From the NCBI GenBank assembly GCA_028554755.1, contig JAPTOF010000006.1, positions 6,070,501 to 6,134,500 of the forward strand: 64,000 bases of DNA, read 5' to 3'. Of the stretch, positions 11,279-22,849 are shown in pieces. The translations under genes and the position numbers were made by a program. The notes under the pieces are model-generated. The model was not told the DNA's origin. It saw nothing but the letters and a program-made list of their open reading frames with translations, and did not search any database. This stretch comes from Cordia subcordata (taxonomy: Eukaryota > Streptophyta > Magnoliopsida > Boraginales > Cordiaceae). The stretch's first letter is position 1, and each line of letters opens with the position of its first letter.

Positions 11279-13056
11279 AATATTACTCTCCATATATTGG
11301 TGTATATAAAATATTGAAAATTTTCTATATTTTATCTTACGTGCATATACAGTCAACTATTATCAAAGAGGGAAAACCGTTGGGGTTACGGAGTCACAAG
11401 AGTCAAACGTTATCCTCACCGACGCGGTACAACTTACAAGGCAGCATCGTGCTTGGGGTGTTCTTTCCTTTTTTTTTTTTGGGAGCCCCAGCCACGGACC
11501 TTCACTTGCCGGTTAAGCTTACGTGTGCCACCTGCTGCACCCGGTCATTATTCGTCGACTTATTGGTGTCGGCACCGACGCCCGGATTTGTTCCCTGTAA
11601 ATTCCTGCACCACATTCAAGCCACTAAAATAAAAAGAGAGTCTTTAATGATTTTTTCTTTTTTTTAATATATTTTTTGTGTTACAAGGTTTTTTAAACGT
11701 TAAAATCTATAATCACGACACACATGTTGTCATTGAACACACCGACAATGGCATTCTATGGGATTTGTGCTTATTAATTTTTTTTTATTTTTTCAGGCCC
11801 AAAAGAGAAAAGAAATTTTTATTCCAATGTTATCATCAATGGGACAAGAGATAAACTTTGTTTAGTTGTTTTCCCATCACACATATAGTTTGTGTTCGTT
11901 AAATGACTAGTCTCTTTCATAATTTAAAAAGGACAAGTTACATTTCCAGAAATAAAGGATATATATTGTGCATATTGTGAAGAACGGTTTTGAGCGTTGA
12001 TATATAAATATCACTTAATATTTCTTGAGGGACAAAATAAAGTTTATGAAACACAAATTGTGATTTATCATAGTTTAAAACAACTTTGTTGAGTAGAAAT
12101 ATTATAGGATTTAGCTTCGGTCGCGTATTGCGTAGTAAAAATCTGAGGCATGAAGAAATTTAAACAAGTTTATTGGAGCATTATTTTGATAATGCTGTAA
12201 TTTTCTTAGACTATTCAAAAATGTCTCTAAAATGTCTATCTCAAGTACAAAATCAACTTTAAAAAAAAAAAAAAAGAATTGTTCTAATGCTGTAATTTTC
12301 TAAGACTATTCAAAGCCTGCTCGACCATTTTTTTTTACAAAATATGTATGTTTTACATTAAGTTTTTCAAGTATGTGTTTTTTAGTATAAAAAATCAAAT
12401 TAATCTTCACTTAAGAATATTAATGCTATGACTCCACCTGAAATAAAATTCTAAATCCGCCTTATTAACCATCTCTCTCTTAATCGCATTCTAGCAATTT
12501 AGGAACTTTTTACAATCTGGGCTTAAAGCAATAGTGATTTTACAATTAATGCTAGTGATCAAAATATGATAGCAATTAGAGAAATGTTAACCACTAAAAA
12601 TGTATAAATTTTGCCAAGATGAGTTCTCACAGGATATGTTTTTGACTATCGATCTTTCACAAACCATGTGTTATAGTTTTCTTGGAAAATTCATTTGTCT
12701 AATCAAACGCGATTATATTGCAATTGTTTGTTGTTTTATTTTCTTAATAAAACGAAAAAGTCATATTCATAAATAATCTCAATAATGCTTTGATTGGGGG
12801 AGGTTGAACCAATGCCAAAATTTATTGTTATTCTCTAGATGGTAGGTAGATAATCACATATGTCCACGTGACTTACAACCAAGAAAAGTGATTTTGCACA
12901 CTAGCAAAGATTAATGATCATGACTAACTCTCTACTCACTATTGGATTAATTAAATAAATATCGATGGATTTGTTGTTGGTTTAAGAAAGAAAATCCATG
13001 TATTACTTTAAAAAATCAAATATGTATCCGCCGGGATTCAAAACATGAAGCGCGAA
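11279..13056. other. Gene-free intergenic DNA
   Basis: AT-rich. A roughly 28-bp direct repeat (aatgctgtaattttct...) occurs at 12192 and 12286. A 117-codon open frame at 11314-11667 has no recognisable domain and is probably chance. Confidence 0.4.
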
Positions 13057-13059
13057 TAA

Positions 13060-13287
13060 GGGCTCGTTTGGATTGGCTTTTTTTCAAAAGCGCTTTTTTT
13101 ATCAACTTTTGAAAAATAGCTTTTTTTGAAAAGTTGAAAATTCTGGCTTCTAAAAAAAGTTGTATTTGAATTTTTTTCAGAGTTTCAATTTTTTTGGAAG
13201 CCAAATCAAATAGTTATTACAAATTTAATGTAATTTTTTTTTAAAAAAAGTACTTTTTCTTAAAAAAAAGCCATTCCAAATAGGCCC
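13060..13287. mobile_element. PIF/Harbinger-type MITE
   Basis: 228 bp with terminal inverted repeats: left GGGCTCGTTTGGATTGGC and right, read in reverse complement, GGGCCTATTTGGAATGGC. It is flanked by TAA on both sides (13057-13059 and 13288-13290), the 3-bp target typical of PIF/Harbinger MITEs. The interior is a run of A/T tracts that can fold into a long hairpin. No coding capacity. Confidence 0.75.
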
Positions 13288-13290
13288 TAA

Positions 13291-13924
13291 AGCCTCTCTC
13301 TGGACAAGTATTCATTTATTTAGTATATTACACGGGTGTCGCTTTAGAAAGCAAAGTAAGAAGCATGGCCTTATCCCATTCTGATTAGCCAATGAGACCG
13401 GCTTCCACGGAACGAAATAATAACTCAAGCAACTATTAAGATCGCTTAGAGTCCATTTTCCATCATTAGGTACTTTTGAAAAACTTATGGGGCTTTTGGA
13501 TTGATTTACTAGAAAACTACTCAAAGTATCTTTAGCTTTAAGCAACCTTTTTTTCAGTTTTAAATAGTTACATATTTGAATAAAAATTGTAAATGTAAAA
13601 ATAAGTATTGATGTATTTTGTTTAGGTGGGTTAAAAAAAACTTATATGATTAAGATAACTATTAAAGATATAAAAATATAATTAAGTTAAAACACAACAT
13701 AAATATAGTCATATATTTATTTCTTAAAAATATATTATCAAAATGTTATAATTCAATAATTTAATTTATATTATAATAATATAAGAATAAAATAATTATT
13801 GAATAAACTATAAATAATAAAGATAAAAGGATAAGTATAAAATAAAAGAGTAAAGATATTTTAGTATTAAATATAAAAGCTAAGATAGTAAATAATTTGA
13901 TTAAACTTTTTTTTTTCAAAGTAC
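13291..13924. other. Gene-free AT-rich DNA
   Basis: No gene, RNA or clear repeat boundary recognised. Confidence 0.4.
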
Positions 13925-13934
13925 TTAAAGTCAT

Positions 13935-14121
13935 TTCAACAAGTTGTTAGTTGAGGTGGTAGCGACTTCACTTCTATAAAGAGGAGAACACAAGTTTGAA
14001 TCCCGAGAAGCGCACTTATTGGGAGGGCTTTTTTTTTAACCGCTCCCGACTCGATAAGTATTAGTCTCAAATCTAACGTGGTTTGGGGGCATCCTAGCTC
14101 AAAAAAAAAAAAGAAAAAAAA
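13935..14121 (+). mobile_element. tRNA-derived SINE with A-rich tail
   Basis: The head resembles a tRNA-type pol III promoter: A-box-like 'tagttgaggtggtagcg' and B-box-like GTTTGAATCC at 13994-14003. The element ends in an A-rich tail (14100-14120). Flanks carry a near-perfect 10-bp duplication, TTAAAGTCAT (13925-13934) and TTAAAGCCAT (14122-14131). A second, degraded member lies at 9482-9605. Confidence 0.75.
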
Positions 14122-14131
14122 TTAAAGCCAT

Positions 14132-15500
14132 AAAAAGCAAAATTGAGAGTAAGGAGTTTTTTTTATTTTCTGTTTAAAGCCAATTAAAAAATGTTTTTTT
14201 TAATTAAAACAAATTCATCTACTGATTTAAATTAAATTTTGAGTACGTTTAACCAATTTAAAAGCTAAAGCACACATAAAGCAAACCATTTTACTATAGC
14301 TACTAATAAACGTTGGATTCTAAATTCCGACCAAGGTTATTATTTCTGATCTTGAAATCGTGACTGTGAAAATTCATAGATGTTGAACTGAATATAATCC
14401 CGTGACAAGTGACAAAATAATGTCATTTTACGCATACAAGTTTCAGTATTTGACACATCAAATATGGCTTAATTAGATGGAGCATGAAGTAGACCTCAAA
14501 ATTAAGGTTTGATCAAATATCACATCGAGTCTTTAGTCTATGAATGCTAATGTTTAATACAATATAACTACGATTAAATATCGAATATTGGTGGAATATC
14601 GGAGTTATTAATTAAATTGCAAATTGCGACTAATTTTGAACATGATTTAGATGAGAAAGCGAAAGAAATAATTTACATGAGAAATTAAATTAAATAGTAA
14701 TCACCACATTAAGGAGACAACGTCAGTTGCTCAAACGTTCAAGCTTTGACATGAGATTTTGAAATAATACGAAGAAGAAACCGGGGGTAAAAAAAAGAAA
14801 ATGTCTCATGCATGTATGTGAAATGCACGAAAATATCATTAATTCTTAAATATAGCATGTGGAATTAGAATGTATTTGGTGCATTGTGGTCCATTTGGAC
14901 AAAAATCAAACTAGCATGTGCTATTTCAGTCAATCAAGCAATAATTCCGCAGATGTTGGCCTTATTTTACAAAATAAATATCTTCTCGGCTTACACCTGC
15001 CCTAAGTAGCTCTTGATTCCAAAGTGTAACTCTCACATTAGTTTGGGAAATGAATGCTTAATTGAGTTCTAAGTTGATGTTATAGTATAACTAATGACTT
15101 AAATTAATTATTTCAAGTTAGTTGATATAAGGCTTAAATAGTTATTTATTATGTTTATAATGTCACATTTAATCGTCAGTTTGGGTTTGAACTCGAGGTA
15201 TGATAAAATAATATTAAAAGTAAGAACTTAAGTTAACCATTTTAACCTAATTGACTAGAGATTTAAATAGTTATTTATCATGAATATAACGCGAGTCTCT
15301 CAGTGCACAACGTGAAAAATATTTAATAAAAATTTTGAAGTCTAATAGAAAACTTTCTTACATCTCGTGTTTAAATTGGTTAACAGATTATCGTCTCTAG
15401 AATTAATTTCAATAGAGTTTATGTTTTAGTTCATCTGAATTATATATTTTTGTATGAAATTATGTCTCACGAAATTACGATGAAAGTGTAACATATTAGC
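14132..15500. other. Gene-free intergenic DNA
   Basis: AT-rich. Two similar blocks 'taaatagttatttat(t/c)atg' near 15136 and 15260 suggest an old local duplication. Nothing else recognised. Confidence 0.4.
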
Positions 15501-15526
15501 ATATTTGCAAGTATTTAGTATTTTTT

Positions 15527-16150
15527 TTGGGAGCATGGTTCTTGAACACAAACATGTGCACACATGCCCGTATTAGGACCAAAGCACAGCCATCAGCTGT
15601 CAATTTTAGAGCAAATCGAGCAATAATTCTGTGGGGCAACACGGGGCCCCACAATACGGTAGCAGATCATATTGTCCCCCTCGGTACGGTTTGTATACAT
15701 GATCCCACACACTATGCTCCCACGGGACTCACGCAAAAAAAGCATGATTAATATTTAATTATTTTATTTTCGTTAATCGTTGTAGCCCAAACCTTTTGTC
15801 CTAATCAACCTACGCTGCTCACGTGGCACACTGGTCCACGTGGAAAACAAAAAATATCGAGCTCGAAACCGAATGTCAAACTGTCACGTGACTTCTGTCT
15901 GGCGATGTTCTGTGTGTCACTGCTTAGCTGGCAACACCCAGATGGAATTTCTTGTCGTGTGGGGTCTTAAGATTTTGCAGCCGTTGGATTATCCACGTGG
16001 CCAGATGTGTGGACGAGCAGCAACCGACGAGGCAACGTGCTGCGTGGTCCCACACAACGTGGTCTCTTACTTGCTCGCACGTACGACCCACATGAGCATC
16101 CCCCGCCCGCAATTTCTTTTGTCTTTTTACTGCCACGTCAGCAATTAAGA
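15527..16150. promoter_or_regulatory. G-box/ACGT cluster, gene-free regulatory-like block
   Basis: Four perfect CACGTG G-boxes lie within 180 bp (15820, 15837, 15885, 15994), with further ACGT cores (such as CCACGTCA near 16134) and TCP-like GTGGTCCC near 16044. The stretch is clearly more GC-rich than its surroundings. Short open frames overlap it on both strands but none resembles a protein family. bZIP and bHLH factors bind G-boxes. No adjacent gene was recognised, so the target is unknown; it may be the remnant promoter of a lost gene. Confidence 0.45.
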
Positions 16151-16159
16151 CTTTTTTTT

Positions 16160-19100
16160 CTTTTTTCTTTTTTTTTGTCGACAGCAACTAAAGACTCCCT
16201 CCCTAATTTTTTTAATTAATTTTTCTTTAATAACAAAAACTTTAATTAATTTTCTTTAATAACAAAAACTTACGCAAGTTCTCCTCAGGCATGACCCTAA
16301 AGTAAGGGTTAGTATTGAACGTAACTGAGAAACCAAGTTGAATCCTTATCTACTGTTCTTAAGTAAGTGTCTTAATTTATCTAGTAATTAGATTATAGGG
16401 TCAATTCTTCCATTGAAATTTATCATCCAAATAATACTTTCTCATGTCAAAAATAAAGAATAAAAAACTTACGCATAATATTTCCCCACCAAAAAATCAG
16501 TCCAATAGTACTGCTCACGGTTAAATAGCTCAACAATTAGAAATTTTGAGCTCGTTGAAGATCTATATTTTCATTTCTACAAAAGCTTTTTTTAAAAAAA
16601 AAATTTAATTTTTCTCAAAGTTAATAATACAAATATTTATTACAAAATAATATACTTTCCGAACAAACCCTTATAGCACTAGATTTCAATCCATATGCTA
16701 AATTTGTCAAATTTGATGGGAGGTACAAGTTTTAAATTTTTAATTTTTTTACGATAAGGAACTATTATCTTACCGTTAACCCAATTTTTGGAAGCAACTA
16801 AACCCCAAGTTTTGCATTTGCTATGCGAGATGATTTTTGTCATGATTAGACGTTGAACTGAAGGTTATGCTGTCTTTTTTTCTTGATCAAACTATACTGA
16901 TATATGACAACCGACACAGTGAATGGAGGAGAAAATTGAGGTCTTTTTAGGCATATTTCTTGGTTCAAATGCATCAAGGCTACTTATAAGTCCATTCAAT
17001 ATAGTTAAGGAGTCAAAAGCATTGTTTGGTGTACCTTAAAAATCTTGAAATTGATTAAGTTCAATTGCACAATCTCCTCTTTCTTTTTCTTTTTTCCGGG
17101 GCCATTTGAAAAGAAAATTTCAAGTAGAACAAGGTCCATGTCTATGGGTTGTTGGTGTCAATCAAGGCGCAAACTCTTCTAATATATAAAGCACAATCAA
17201 AATATATATTAATTAAACATATAAATAGTTGTAATTTTTTTTCCTTCTTTTTTTCTTTCGATTTGTTTTTTTAGCATTTGAATTCAAACTTCTCGTGATT
17301 ATGCTTCCCATGTGCTCCTAACTATTTTTCTCCAATGGTGACCTCATTTTTGCTTTGTCCTTTTGGAGATGGTGAACATGTACACCTGCACTATCTCAAG
17401 CGATGGGAAAAGGAAATTATATATTTGTGTTGTTTAAATTTTAGGCATAGAAGCAACTAAAAAGATCGTGTAATCACGTTAGAATAACTACGGAATTTCT
17501 TCGTGCGGCGACAAGTTGAATTGTATATCAGTCTAAAAAAATCTCATACTTTATTAAGTTGAACTATATTTCTTTCTAATAATGTCTCACATTTGAGATT
17601 TGCGAATTACACTTTACTATTTTGGACCATATTTCTTCCTAATAATGTCTCGTATTTGAGATTTACAAATTTAAAAAACTTCTCAAAATTACTCCATTAC
17701 AAAATAGAAATTGAAAGCGTTATTGGGTCAGACTTCTTTCAAAAGTGCACTTCACGATTATGAAAAGTTCTAAAACGAGTATAAATTATTTGCTATTTCT
17801 TTGATGTAAAAAGGAAAAAAGTTAAAAAATATAAAACTTATTGTGAGGATGGGCATGGCAGAGAACTTTATAAAGTGTTTACACACTTGAGTCGGACGTG
17901 CTAATTATGATCTGGCCTTTTTGAAGAATAAGAACCACAACAACATAATTTCGTATCTTCTAAGGGAAGGAAAAAAGAAAGTAATCATAGTTTATATTAC
18001 TATAAAATATCAAGAAAATTTTTTAGTTTGATATAACTTAATAGGATGGGCAATTGGAAAAGAAAAAAAAGAAAAGAAAAGAAAGAAAGAACGGTCCATT
18101 TTGATAAGTGATTGCGCATTTCACAGTACACAAATAAAAAAATCTTTGATTATAACTATTATATGGGCCACATAAAAGGAATTTTTGTATTTCCAAGAAA
18201 AGAACTAAAAATAGTAGCCTTGCATCATTCAATGGGCACAGGTGAGGTTTTATGAAACCATATAGTATTTGACTATTAGAAAAAAGATATTGTGAGAGAA
18301 GAAATTCTATCGTCGGTGCATATATGGTTGAACCTACCGCTTGATCATATCAATTTCCACAACATGACTCTTGTGCACCATAGCCTAAGTATTTCATTAT
18401 CAGATTGAATGAATAGAAAAATATTGGGCAAATATTGAACTTTTGATTGTTTGGAAGTTTAGGCTGATGCCATATTAAATCACTATTTTATTTAAAAATT
18501 TAAACTTGTTAATGAAAAGTATATATTATGTTTATTTATTATCTTCAATAGTTTTGTTACGATTTGACAATTAATAAAAATAGATAAGAAAATAGAGTAG
18601 TAATTAGTGGGCTGAAATTAAAGAAAGTGAAGATTTAGAGAATGACTTGGCTAAGGTTAAATTTCAAAGATGAAGAAACAAGGGTTATATATGAATAGCT
18701 AACAATATTAGAATTGCGTATATTCAGATTGAGAGAAAGAAAATAAAATAAATGCAAAAAAAGTACAAGCCAATAAAAAACTTGGGCAGTGCAAAATATG
18801 TGGAAAACATGTATAGTTAGAACCCACAACACATGCATGCTACAATCGAATATATGAATTTGATGATACAACTCATTTTTTTTTCTCTCAAAAGTGACAC
18901 TAGGAACCGTTAAACCTAGAATTTGTCACGATCAAGATTAAGGAAATTCTGATCTTCTTCACTGCATATATAAAAGAAAAGGACAATGCCATCAAGTACC
19001 ATTATCGAAATTAGGGTTTACATCAAATTATTTATTAACTAAGAAGATATATCTATATGCAATTGTTAGTTCAATGGTTGCCGTTGTAATTTGTGAAAGT

Positions 19101-20190
19101 CAAAATTATTCAAACTAAAGTATTTGATATTTCAACTTCTTAAAGTTATGATTATAATATTATTGGTCCTCATAGTTGCACAATTTCAAACGTCAGAAAC
19201 TTTACAAGTTGGAGATGAAACGTTTTCATCCTTGATCAATTATTCTCTGGCAAATAATTGTAACTAGCTAAGAATCAACGATTAAAGTCAAAGATTCTAG
19301 AGCTAAAAATGCCTAACTAGAAACCACACTAGTAATAGGCTTATGAATTCAAAAACAACTTACAAATTGTTTTGACAAAAAAATTAATTGTACTTACCAT
19401 TAGAGGCTTGAAAAATATATCTTGTCTATTGCGGAACACCTTCTTAGTTTTTAACTGAATGAGGGATTAGGAGGTGATTCAAGTGGTCGAGATTATATTT
19501 TTTTTAATCGGGTATGGGAGATTGTATTAGAGACGGGGGATTTGTTAAAAAGGAAAAAAAAAATGGAACAAAAGAGCAAAGAATCTAGGAGTTAAAACTT
19601 TAGGAGAAATTTACCTGTAAATTCATACAACGATGGTGAAGTAATATCATTTTACTATAATTGTATCTTATATTCTAGTTATTGAATCTCACTTAATGTT
19701 ATGAGGAAATCCTGAATCCAATTCTAAAACAATGAGCGAATCCAAATACCCTTTTAAGGCTCCAAGATGCTTATAGTTTTCCATATAACCAAAAGAGGGC
19801 AAAAATTGAGTAGAAAACGTATTCGCATGCTAATGCAGTTCTTGATTGTCCTTTAAGCGTTCACGAATTACATTAACCCTAATACTGTTGCAATTGTTGA
19901 TAGATAATAAAAGAATACTAATGCTCTGTTTGTTATAATTTTATTTTAAGGTATTTATTTTAAAAAATCTTATAAAATGTATATTTTAATTAAAAAAATA
20001 AACAATTCATCTTATATTATTTTTTATAACTATAGAATATATAATACATATAATAAATTATTTTAAATTTTATAAGATATTTTTAAATTTTAATAAAACA
20101 AATATTTTAAAATAAGGTCATTTCAAACATACTATAAATCAACTCAATAAATAGTTACTGTATAACGCGAGATCGCATCTCACTCAAATG
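16160..20190. other. Gene-free intergenic DNA
   Basis: AT-rich with small duplications: a 29-30 bp tandem pair at about 16211-16270 (taattaatttt(t)ctttaataac...) and a roughly 70-bp-spaced pair at 17563-17670 (aataatgtctc...tttgagattt). A possible SINE fragment with 'ttcaagtggtcgagat' lies at 19464-19560. No supportable gene. Confidence 0.4.
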
Positions 20191-20204
20191 AAAAAAGAAA
20201 AGAA

Positions 20205-20447
20205 GCCCCCAGGGGCATAGGTGAGTTGGTAAGTGGCGGGTGGACTGGGTGGAGACCTACGGATCAGTCAGTGTGGCGCGCGATCTCATTGAAATATTGC
20301 GCATTCTTTGGATTTCCACGCCCGTTGGTCCTCTCCCTGGTCGGGCTGCCACTCACGCACATCCCTCGATTTACCTCCCGCCTGGTTAAGGGGCCTCTGG
20401 CCAGGTGGGAAAGGGGTTCTCCTTTGGTTAACCCTTTTAAAAAAAAA
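20205..20447 (+). mobile_element. SINE-like retroposon with poly(A) tail
   Basis: A GC-rich 243-bp block in AT-rich DNA. It starts GCCCCCAGGGGCATAGG, has an A-box-like 'taggtgagttggtaag', a weak B-box-like 'ggatttccacgccc' near 20310, and ends in a 15-A tail. AAAAAAGAAAAGAA flanks both sides (20191-20204 and 20448-20461), consistent with a 14-bp target duplication, although the motif is low complexity. Open frames crossing it are by-products of its GC content. Confidence 0.6.
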
Positions 20448-20461
20448 AAAAAAGAAAAGAA

Positions 20462-22700
20462 AAAGAAAATATGCAATTTACTTTTGTTTCCTACAAGTCT
20501 TTTCTCTCCCTTCTTGTCAATTGTTTCCTACAAGTCTTGACTCCCGCGATTGATTGAACAAATTCTTAACTTTGTCCCTTCACGGTATCTCTTATTTTAC
20601 GCGCCATTACAACCCAGTGCTGGAAACGCTCGTCCTTGGGTGGATAGATCGACGTCAAATCACAACTCTGCACCAATTACACCGCACCGTGAGATACACG
20701 CACTAGTAGCAGCACTAATAGGAAACCAAGTCCGATGTATACTTTCCGCGTTAAATTCGTAAAGAGGTGAGAAAATCTGAACTGCGTTGTGCGGCGCTTA
20801 CGTACCGAAACAAAAGGAAAATTCTGGAGCTCATTTTCTCCACCGCCTAATCTTTGGCCATACGTTAGTTTTACCTTGACCTTATAAATCTCGTGATACA
20901 ACAATTTATAGTCATTATAGAAGTACACATCTTTATTTAAAATATATATATATATATATATATATTTGAACTCAGGGCTTATTCGAATTAATTTTTTAAA
21001 AAGTAATTTTCATAATTTTGGGAAAGTATTGTTTTTGAGAAACTAAAATTTTTAACTACTAAGAGAAACTAAAAATGAATTCTTTTATGAGTTTTATTTT
21101 ATTTTATTTTTTGAAATCAAAGAGTATGTATTTTTGGAGAAAGTGAAAATTTAACTTCTGAAAAAATAAAAAAAATTTGTGTTTGATTTGCAACAATAAT
21201 TTCTTTTATAAAAGAAATAGCCTTAATGCTTTCGATTTGGTAGATCAAGAAATTAATTGCTCCACCATTATATTTGTGCAATAATAAGAATTGAATTACA
21301 TTAATTGAAATTAAGGACCTTAGATTCAATTCAACTTGGGACAAACTATGTTGAAAGCTCTACTACCGAGGTCAAATATTAGATTAAACTATCTCATCGT
21401 ACGACTTCTAAAGTTATACTTGCAAATGATTAGTTTGTTTAATAGACATTTTAATCCTTCATAATTAGTGTAGTCTCCCGTGATTAATTAGAAATCCTTT
21501 CTTTTAATTGAAAATTTTCCAAGTTATATGGTAGCAAGGAAATATGTATTTAGGCCTTTTAACTAGATATTTTAAACGGATAATTTTAATGCATAGTGAA
21601 ATTTCCTTCTTTTTAGAAAAGAAAATAAAAAACAAGCGGTTGAAATTCTTATCATTAAATAAGAGAATTTTTTCTCAATGTGTCACTTTAAAAAGTAATT
21701 AACATTTTTTTGAGAATTTATTGGTGATTGTTCAATGTCACGAAAAAAATTATACACAATAACATTTTCCCCTTAAGATAGAATTGATAATTATGAAAGT
21801 ACATCAATCCATTTTCAACACATGATTAAACATTACTATTATTTCTCTTGCAACATTATAATACTAAAAGGGAATAAATTATCTCTTTCTTTTTTTTTTT
21901 TTTCATTTTCTTGTTTAGAGAAGGTTATGCCATGAAAACTAAAGATTCAATCTAGAGGAATTGACACTCCTCATATCCCTTGTCAAGAGTATTAGTAATA
22001 TGCGGATGATCAATTGAAGTAGAGTCGCGTATTTAAAACAATCCCAAAATCACCTGGTATAAAAGCCAACCACGTAAAATAACTAAAATTTTAACCAATC
22101 AATTCTTATATTGCCTCAATATAGACATTAATAATCATTCAATCCATTCCCTTCCTTGTCCGAAATCATAATAATTACAGAAATAAATGGTCTGAACCAC
22201 TTAAAACAATATAAATTTTATCAATCAATTAAAGAGCCATCAATCTTTTACATAATTTAAAATTTACCAACCAATTAATGCACCATTAAGATAAACAGAC
22301 ACCATTATCCATTCCCACTTGATGATGTGTTTCTTCTCTCTTAACTCCTAAGTTAGAAAAAAGAAAAAAAAAGAGAGAGAGAGAAAAATTTTTGACATTA
22401 CAATTTTTCACTTGGGAAAACTAAAAAACCACGCGTAAACTTGGCTTAGCTGTAAATAATCAGGATATCCGAAAGTACAAAGAAACCAGCATAACGGAAA
22501 CCAGCTTTAAATTTTTGTCCACTTTTCAGTTTCTTCTTTTTCCTCTTTCAAGCCTAAAATCCGTCACCAAATACTTCTCCTTCACATGCGTACATGTGAA
22601 TATGCATCTACACATACGCGCATTTGTACGCAGTAAATTACAAAAAAAAAAAAATTGTGAAAATATTTTAAAAAAAAATCACATTAAAGCCACTGAGCAA
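20462..22700. other. Gene-free DNA upstream of the GATA gene
   Basis: AT-rich, with a (TA)n run at 20941-20966. Nothing further recognised apart from the G-rich promoter element described next. Confidence 0.4.
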
Positions 22701-22715
22701 AACCACAGCGGTGGA

Positions 22716-22753
22716 GGGGGGGTGGGGGCGGTGGGACCCACACGGGGGGGGGG
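22716..22753 (+). promoter_or_regulatory. G-rich tract with G-quadruplex pattern upstream of the GATA gene
   Basis: Guanine runs G7-T-G5-CGGT-G3 followed, after ACCCACAC, by G10. At least four GGG tracts with loops of 1-4 bases can be drawn, satisfying the usual G3+N1-7 pattern. It lies about 1.4 kb before the start codon, probably just upstream of the transcribed leader. Confidence 0.5.
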
Positions 22754-22849
22754 TATTGAAGAAGACTTAAACATCAAGACAATGAAAGGGTGGTGTGAGA
22801 GAGTAAAGGACAGCTAGCAATGAAGCAAGAGCTTCACCTACCATTACAA

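Noticed and set aside
11314..11667. 117-codon open frame on the plus strand
   Set aside because: No recognisable domain, low-complexity composition, lies directly after a transposon and has no convincing gene structure around it.
15527..16219. Four small open frames over the G-box cluster
   Set aside because: Both strands are open because stops are rare in GC-richer DNA; no family resemblance, no splice or start context.
20226..20553. Overlapping open frames of 70-104 codons on both strands
   Set aside because: They coincide with a GC-rich SINE-like retroposon and end in its poly(A)-encoded lysine runs.
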